The translations under genes were made by a program, and so were the position numbers. Positions 59,104 to 64,000 of a stretch of 64,000 bases of DNA are shown here, piece by piece; position 1 is the stretch's first letter, and every line of letters starts with the position of its first letter. Source of the DNA: Amycolatopsis marina (GTDB taxonomy: Bacteria > Actinomycetota > Actinomycetes > Mycobacteriales > Pseudonocardiaceae); contig NZ_FOKG01000010.1 in the NCBI RefSeq assembly GCF_900111885.1, positions 186,001 to 250,000 of the forward strand. Direction: 5' to 3'. The notes below the pieces were generated by a model. That model was not told the DNA's origin. It ran no database searches and worked only from the letters and a program-made list of their open reading frames with translations.

Positions 59104-61422
59104 TCAGTGCCAGAAGAAGCGCAGGTACTGCTGCCAGATCGTGCCGGCGTCCGCGGACTTGTCCAGGAACATCAACGAATCCATCCGGCAGTTGCACGGA
59201 TTGCGTTCCTGGTTGTTCTGCGGGAAGCTTCCGCCGATCTTGATCCCACGCGGGTTGGTCGCGGTGGTGCCCGTCCCGTCGACCTGCCAGGGGTCGCCCG
59301 TGTTCGTGTAGAACCCGGGAATCGCCCTCCCGTTGCGGTAGAGGGCCATCTCGCCGGTCGTGTAGTCGAACGTCGCCGCTAGGTGCACCCACTCGTTCTG
59401 CGGGAGCAGCTCCTGCCAGTCCTGCCGAGCCGCGAACGTCTGCGAGCTGCCGCCGTCGATCCTGCGGCCGAGGGCGACGAGCCGTAGCTCACCATCCACG
59501 TTGATCAGCTCCAGCAGGGCCCGTACGCCGTGCCCTTCGGAGTCCCCGCTGAGGATCCCGGCAAGGCCGACGGCGTTGTAGCGGTCGTCGGGGTTCGCCG
59601 TGGTGGAGTTGGGGCTCGGGTTCTCACCGGTCATCTTGAACCAGCCCATCACCGTCGCGCCCTTGGCCCCGTTGAACGCCTTGAGCGACTCCACGCCGTC
59701 GGCGTCACCGTCCCAGACGCCGGCCTTCCAGTCATCGTTCCCGTTCTGGCCGGGGTTGACCTGCTTCAACTGGAGGGCGTTGTTGCTGCCGGGGAAGGCG
59801 CCGTCGTCGATCCGCATGTCCTCGCCGCCGTTGACGAGGTCCAGCAGGGTCCGCGACGAGCCCTGGTCGGACTCCTTGGCGTCATCGGCGGGGAACGGGT
59901 GCTCGAAGTCGTAATGCGCCACCAGGTCGCGCTCGACCTTCTTGGTGACCTCGGATCCCGAGCCCCAACGGGTGCCGGTGACCTTCCAGATCTTGCCGTT
60001 CGCCTTGGCGAGCAGGTAGAGGTCACCCTTGGCGTCCATGCCGAACCGCAGGTCCACACGTCCGTCACCGACGAAATCCGTCATCCGCATCCGCTTGCCG
60101 CTGGTGTCGAACAGCTGCAGCTCGTGCAGTGTCGCGGACTCGCGGCCCCGCTTCATCTGGTTCACCTCGGTGTAGAGCACCCGGCCGTCCACCAGGTCAC
60201 CGAAGATGTACTTGCCCCGCAGGAGAGGCAGCTCCGAGCCCCGGTAGACCTGTCCGCCGGAGATCGCGTGACCCGCGTCGGAGTTGCACGGCCAGTTGGC
60301 CGGTCGCTCGTGGTCGAACTGCGCGACCGGATAGGTGTAGCCGTACTTCTCGTCATCCTCCGGCAGCGGGTACAGGTAGCACTGGAACTCGGGCTCGAAC
60401 CTGAAATTGCCCTCGCGCTCGCTCCAGCCGAAGTTGTCCCCGGCCCGCACCTCGTACACCGCTTCGATCGCGCGCTGACCGATGTGGCCGAGATACATCG
60501 CGTTCTTGCCGCCACGGTCCCAGGCGAACCGGTGCGGGTCCCGCAACCCGATGGCATAGATCTCGCCGATCGCGTTCGGTTCACCGACGAACGGGTTGGT
60601 CTCGGGAATGCCGTACTGGCCGCCCGGTCCGTTGGTGCCCTGCGGATCGATTCGCAGGATCTTGCCTGCCGGGGTGCTCAGGTCCTGCGGCACATCGGTG
60701 TTCACGCCGATACCGCCGTCGCCGACCGCCAGGTAGAGCAGACCGTAGTCCTCGTCACCCGGCTCGGCCGTCGTGTTGAAGTCGATCTGCTGGATGGCGT
60801 GGATCTGGGTGGTGAACCCGAACCGGAAGAGTTCCCGTTGGGTGCCACTGAACTGATCGGCAGCGGGATCGTCCGCGGTCCACTCGGTCACCACGCTCTG
60901 CACGAACGCGTTGGGCTGGTTCGGGTAGGTCGGCTCCTTCTCGGCAATGGCGTCCCTGTCCTCGGTGTGCACCGTGTAGAGCTTGCCGTTGCTCTCGAAC
61001 TCCGGATGGAAGGTCGCGAAACCGAAGCCGCTGCCCAGGCCACGGCCGGAGAAGAAGTCCTCGAAGCGTTCCTTGAAATCCAGATAGACGTGCTGCTGCT
61101 CGCCGTCGATGAGATACAGGGGACCGTTGAGGTCGGGCACGTACATCCGGCCGGAGCCGTCGGGCATCTCGCCGATGTGGTTGATGCGGTTGTGCCGCGT
61201 CAACCGGCCATCGGTCGCAGGCGGGGTCGGTTCGGTCTCGGGGAGCTGCGCGTACTCCTCGAGTACCAGGCCGAGGCGGGACTGTTTCGGATCCTCCGGG
61301 ATCGGATCGATGATCGGTTGGTCTTCCGGCGCGGCGGCGACAGCCGTCACCGGTGGTGCCACCAGGGTCGCCGTGAGCACTGTCGCGGTGATCACGGGGA
61401 CCCACCATCTGTGTTTGTCCAT
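59104..61422 (-). CDS. Secreted glucose/sorbosone dehydrogenase-like protein with LamG domain
   Basis: 772 residues from the ATG at 61422, seven bases after GGAG. A signal peptide covers residues 1-31 (WWVPVITATVLTATLVAPPV). Residues about 60-510 form a PQQ-type six-bladed propeller: GRMYVPDLNGPLYLIDGEQQ, GFGFATFHPEFESNGKLYTV, LYLAVGDGGIGVNTDVPQDL, GKILRIDPQGTNG, IYAIGLRDPHRFAWDRGG. A C-terminal LamG/concanavalin domain (residues about 520-770: LVAHYDFEHPFPADDAKESD; WVHLAATFDYTTGEMALYRN) likely binds polysaccharide. It probably oxidises or senses sugars outside the cell. Whether PQQ is bound cannot be told. Confidence 0.85.
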   Translation of the reverse strand: MDKHRWWVPVITATVLTATLVAPPVTAVAAAPEDQPIIDPIPEDPKQSRLGLVLEEYAQLPETEPTPPATDGRLTRHNRINHIGEMPDGSGRMYVPDLNGPLYLIDGEQQHVYLDFKERFEDFFSGRGLGSGFGFATFHPEFESNGKLYTVHTEDRDAIAEKEPTYPNQPNAFVQSVVTEWTADDPAADQFSGTQRELFRFGFTTQIHAIQQIDFNTTAEPGDEDYGLLYLAVGDGGIGVNTDVPQDLSTPAGKILRIDPQGTNGPGGQYGIPETNPFVGEPNAIGEIYAIGLRDPHRFAWDRGGKNAMYLGHIGQRAIEAVYEVRAGDNFGWSEREGNFRFEPEFQCYLYPLPEDDEKYGYTYPVAQFDHERPANWPCNSDAGHAISGGQVYRGSELPLLRGKYIFGDLVDGRVLYTEVNQMKRGRESATLHELQLFDTSGKRMRMTDFVGDGRVDLRFGMDAKGDLYLLAKANGKIWKVTGTRWGSGSEVTKKVERDLVAHYDFEHPFPADDAKESDQGSSRTLLDLVNGGEDMRIDDGAFPGSNNALQLKQVNPGQNGNDDWKAGVWDGDADGVESLKAFNGAKGATVMGWFKMTGENPSPNSTTANPDDRYNAVGLAGILSGDSEGHGVRALLELINVDGELRLVALGRRIDGGSSQTFAARQDWQELLPQNEWVHLAATFDYTTGEMALYRNGRAIPGFYTNTGDPWQVDGTGTTATNPRGIKIGGSFPQNNQERNPCNCRMDSLMFLDKSADAGTIWQQYLRFFWH

Positions 61423-61528
61423 CGTTGGACTCCATCCCTCGCGGTGGGGTGTGGGATTGACACTCACTGCCGGTGCCGGCCGACAGCCTCACCGGCCCCG
61501 TGGTGCGCTTTCGGGGACCGGTGTGCTT

Positions 61529-62251
61529 TCAGGGGGCGTCCGGGCCCGGCCGGGCCCGGACGCCGGCCACGGTCACGTCGCGGATGCGGCCGTGGTTGTC
61601 GAACGAGCCGAAGCCCACCCGGCCGCCGGAGAAACTCTTGTCGGTCGCGGTCATCAGAGGCTCGCGCGTTTCGTCGACATACACCGCGATCCGTCCTGAC
61701 GGCGCGTCATAGTCCAGCCGGACGTCGTGCCATTCCGTGTCGTCGATGGCTGCCGGGGCGCCGAAATCGCCGTTCCACTGGTCGTCGATGCGTTCGCGGT
61801 CCGCGTTGTCGATTACGAAGATCCCGTTGTGCGGGTAGATCGTGTTGTCCTGGGACAGGTGCGCGTAGTAGAAGCGCGTGGGCGACTGGTAGTTGAAGAC
61901 CAGGATGACGTCCCGGTCGTTGCGGGTCACCGGTTCGTCGATGCGTACCTCGGCCCGATAGCGAAGCGAACCGAGCTCGGGTCCCTTCTCGACAATCGCG
62001 TACTCGAACGGTCGGCGCGGCCCGTCCGGTGCCTCGCCGCGTTCCGTCATGACGACCTGGCCGTCCTCGAACGCCCACTTGCCCGGCGTCAGCGGTTCCC
62101 AGTGCCGGTCGGTCGCGCGCGGCTTGACCACGGCGAATCCGTGGAATCCTGCGGGTGACGGCTCGGCAGCGGACGGCGTGGTGCCGGTCGCGGCCGTGCC
62201 CACGAGTACGAGCAGTCCCGCGGCCAGTGCGGCGGGCAGTCTTCGTTTCAT
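61529..62251 (-). CDS. Secreted LamG/DUF1080-like carbohydrate-binding protein
   Basis: 240 residues from the ATG at 62251. Signal peptide RRLPAALAAGLLVLVGTAAT with an SAAE-type cleavage. The rest is a beta-sandwich as in DUF1080 (3-keto-disaccharide hydrolase-like) proteins: WAFEDGQVVMTERGEAPDGP, VILVFNYQSPTRFYYAHLSQ, WHDVRLDYDAPSGRIAVYVD and GGRVGFGSFDNHGRIRDVTV. It lies in line with the sugar dehydrogenase and sugar isomerase genes, which suggests a role in extracellular sugar processing. Confidence 0.8.
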   Translation of the reverse strand: MKRRLPAALAAGLLVLVGTAATGTTPSAAEPSPAGFHGFAVVKPRATDRHWEPLTPGKWAFEDGQVVMTERGEAPDGPRRPFEYAIVEKGPELGSLRYRAEVRIDEPVTRNDRDVILVFNYQSPTRFYYAHLSQDNTIYPHNGIFVIDNADRERIDDQWNGDFGAPAAIDDTEWHDVRLDYDAPSGRIAVYVDETREPLMTATDKSFSGGRVGFGSFDNHGRIRDVTVAGVRARPGPDAP

Positions 62252-62294
62252 CGACGTGGTCCTTCCCAACTGAGGAAACCCGGGGGAGGAGTCG

Positions 62295-63218
62295 CTACAG
62301 TTGCGGCTCCACGATCTCGACGTATCTGCGCGCCAGAGTGGCCACGACGTCGGCGCCGGGGGCGGCCCAGACGTCGGCATTGAAGATCTCAACCTCGACG
62401 TCCCCGGTGTAGCCCGCGGCGGCCACAGCTCTGGTCAGCGCGCCGAAGTCGATGTGACCGTCGCCCATCATTCCGCGGCTGAGCAGGGAGTCCGCGGGCA
62501 ACGGGGTGATCCACTCGCAAACCTGGTAACTGACGATGCGGTCTCCGGCACGGGCGATCTGCGCCAGCACACCCGGCTCCCACCACACGTGGAACGTGTC
62601 CACCACGACACCGACCGCGTCCGCGGGATGCTGCTCCGCGATGTCCAGGGCCTGCGCCAGCGTCGAGATCACCCCACGGTCGGCGGCGAAGATGGGGTGC
62701 ATCGGTTCGATACCGAGACGCACACCGCGTTCGAGAGCAGGGGGCACGAGTGCGGCGACAGCCTCGGCGGCACGGGCTCGCGCGGCGGCGAGGTCCCGGT
62801 CGCCCTCGGGCAGCCCCCCGGGCACCAGCACGAGTGTGTCGCAGCCCAGTGCCGCCGCCTCGTCGAGGGCGGTGATGTTGTCCTCGTGTGCCGCGGCACG
62901 GGCGACCGGGTCGGCAGCGGTGAAGAACCCTCCCCGGCACAGCGACGACACCCGCAGACCCGCATCGCCGATCATCCGGACGGCGATGTCGAGCCCTACT
63001 TCGGCGACCGGTTCACGCCACACACCGATCGAGCCGATGCCGGCCGCCACACAGCCGTCCACCGCCTCTCGCAGCGACCAGCGAGCGGTGGTGCGCTGGT
63101 TCAGCGACAACCGTGCCAGCCGGGGGTCGCCGGGGCGCGGGGTGGCCACGCGGGCGGGCAGGCCGGACGGGACGTCCAGTTCCTCTGCCCGCGTCGAAGG
63201 GGTGTGTGTGCTGGTCAT
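62295..63218 (-). CDS. Sugar phosphate isomerase/epimerase (xylose isomerase-like TIM barrel)
   Basis: 307 residues from the ATG at 63218, overlapping the DUF993 stop (ATGA). AP_endonuc_2-type metal ligands: RLGIEPMHPIFAADRGVIST (Glu), VGVVVDTFHVWWEPG (Asp, His), IVSYQVCEWITP (substrate side), GMMGDGHIDFGALTRAVAAA (His) and YTGDVEVEIFNADVW (Glu). Members isomerise or epimerise keto-sugars and inositols. Coupled with the DUF993 protein, as in several uncharacterised sugar-acid or keto-disaccharide loci. Confidence 0.9.
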   Translation of the reverse strand: MTSTHTPSTRAEELDVPSGLPARVATPRPGDPRLARLSLNQRTTARWSLREAVDGCVAAGIGSIGVWREPVAEVGLDIAVRMIGDAGLRVSSLCRGGFFTAADPVARAAAHEDNITALDEAAALGCDTLVLVPGGLPEGDRDLAAARARAAEAVAALVPPALERGVRLGIEPMHPIFAADRGVISTLAQALDIAEQHPADAVGVVVDTFHVWWEPGVLAQIARAGDRIVSYQVCEWITPLPADSLLSRGMMGDGHIDFGALTRAVAAAGYTGDVEVEIFNADVWAAPGADVVATLARRYVEIVEPQL

Positions 63219-64000
63219 CGGCCCGCTCCCGCCGCCTCGAGCCACAGCCGCATGCGGTGCGCGGCGAACTCGGGGTCGGGCAGCAGCCGCGCTTCGTTGG
63301 CGAGTTCGAACACGCGTGCCAGATGCGGCACGCCGCGCGCCGACTGCAGCCCGCCGACCATCGTGAAGCCGGGTTGGTGGCCGCTGAGCCATGCCATGAA
63401 AGCGATCCCCGTCTTGTAGTAGAACGTGGGCGCGCTGAAGATGTGCCGCGAAAGGGGCAGGGTGGGAGCCATCTCCGCGTCATAGGTTGCGAAGTCGCCC
63501 TCGTCGAGCGCGGACAGCGCGGCCGACGCGGCTGGGGCGATCGCGGCGAACGCGCCGAGCAGTGCGTCCGAATGGTGTTCCGGGTCGCCGCGGATCAGCT
63601 CGGGATAGTTGAAGTCGTCGCCGGTGTAGAGCCGCACGCCGTCCGGCAGCTCGGCGCGCAGGCCGCGCTCGTGTTCGGCCGAGAGCAGCGAGACCTTCAC
63701 TCCGTCGATCTTGTCCGCGTGCTCGCGAACCAGGCCGAGGAACGTTTCCGTAGCGGTGGCCACATCCGTCGAACCCCAGTAGCCGGCCAGTTGCGGGTCG
63801 AAGGCCTCGCCGAGCCAGTGCAGGATCACCGGTTCGGCCACCTGTCGAAGAATCGTGTCGTACACCCGCCGGTAGTCCTCGGCCGAGCGCGCTTCGCGGG
63901 CGAGGTGACGCGAGGCCATCAGAATCACCTGTGAGCCGGTCGATTCCACGAAGGCGACCTGTTCCTCGTAGGCCGCGATGACCTCGTCGATACCACTGAT
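63215..64000 (-). CDS. DUF993 / dihydrodipicolinate synthase-like protein, 5' end outside window
   Basis: 261 residues are visible; the frame stays open to base 64000 (reading ISGIDEVIAAYEEQVAFVES), so the start lies further on. TIM-barrel aldolase features: QVILMASRHLAREARSAEDY, EPVILHWLGEAFDPQLAGYW, KIDGVKVSLLSAEHERGLRA with the Schiff-base Lys position (GVKVS), VRLYTGDDFNYPELIRGDPE. DUF993 proteins usually sit with sugar isomerase/epimerase and oxidoreductase genes in sugar degradation clusters. The aldol substrate is unknown. Confidence 0.85.
   Translation of the reverse strand: MSGIDEVIAAYEEQVAFVESTGSQVILMASRHLAREARSAEDYRRVYDTILRQVAEPVILHWLGEAFDPQLAGYWGSTDVATATETFLGLVREHADKIDGVKVSLLSAEHERGLRAELPDGVRLYTGDDFNYPELIRGDPEHHSDALLGAFAAIAPAASAALSALDEGDFATYDAEMAPTLPLSRHIFSAPTFYYKTGIAFMAWLSGHQPGFTMVGGLQSARGVPHLARVFELANEARLLPDPEFAAHRMRLWLEAAGAGR

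Noticed and set aside
59530-61896. A 788-codon plus-strand open frame
   Set aside because: Antisense to the secreted sugar dehydrogenase; no domain or signal is recognisable in it.
1-64000. tRNA or rRNA genes
   Set aside because: I found no cloverleaf-like TTCGA(A/G)TC T-arm with matching acceptor stem and no rRNA sequence; a dedicated scan would settle it.

Overview
The window looks like chromosomal DNA from a high-GC actinomycete. The evidence is strong third-position G/C bias, frequent GTG/TTG starts, ATGA/GTGA stop-start overlaps, many TetR/MarR/Lrp regulators, an actinobacterial-type cytochrome b (QcrB) and an FprB-type ferredoxin reductase. A Pseudonocardiaceae relative (Amycolatopsis-like) is my best guess from gene style; this is inference only. 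No rRNA, tRNA, CRISPR array or complete mobile element was seen.

Layout. 1-2.8 kb: the end of a Tes-like radical SAM gene translationally coupled to an arsenite-methyltransferase-like enzyme, then a decayed membrane gene and a YceI protein. 2.8-13.7 kb: a flavin disulfide reductase, two coupled unknown genes, and a possible small-molecule island (secreted Cys protein, ATP-grasp ligase, PLP decarboxylase, amidohydrolase, POT peptide transporter, double Lrp regulator). 13.7-19.3 kb: a metallophosphoesterase, a DHFR-like reductase, an ATP-dependent DNA ligase and MgtE, with several gene relics between them. 19.4-24.5 kb: a Zur-box-controlled AztABCD-type zinc uptake locus with two AztD-like lipoproteins. 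24.5-34.8 kb: housekeeping and accessory genes (orphan QcrB, DNA polymerase IV, MerR/thioredoxin, FAD monooxygenase/TetR, NAT). It includes a P-loop kinase gene bracketed by two IS5-type transposase remnants. 34.8-39.6 kb: a MarR-controlled aromatic-compound module (MHS transporter, metallo-beta-lactamase-fold protein, MhpA-like hydroxylase). 39.5-45.3 kb: a second-type ClpX divergent from a TetR-peroxiredoxin-like fusion, an OhrR-like MarR, and small oxidoreductases. 45.3-48.9 kb: a compact operon of 2OG-Fe(II) oxygenase, methyltransferase and choline/carnitine acyltransferase. 49.1-58.9 kb: a lipid or ketone oxidation region (AurF-like diiron oxygenase with FprB-like reductase; a mymA-like operon FMO-TetR-hydrolase-acyl-CoA ligase, divergent from ADC-SDR across a 34-bp palindrome). 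59.1-64 kb: a secreted sugar dehydrogenase with LamG domain, a secreted DUF1080-like protein, a sugar isomerase-like TIM barrel and a DUF993 aldolase-like protein that runs off the window.

The most notable features are: the hydroxylase-methyltransferase-carnitine acyltransferase operon, which resembles the logic of acyl-carnitine synthesis; the ATP-grasp/decarboxylase/amidohydrolase/POT island; a seven-copy palindromic repeat family, one form of which sits at the end of a 71-bp repeat; several strong operator palindromes; and an unusual number of gene relics (at least nine) in intergenic gaps.
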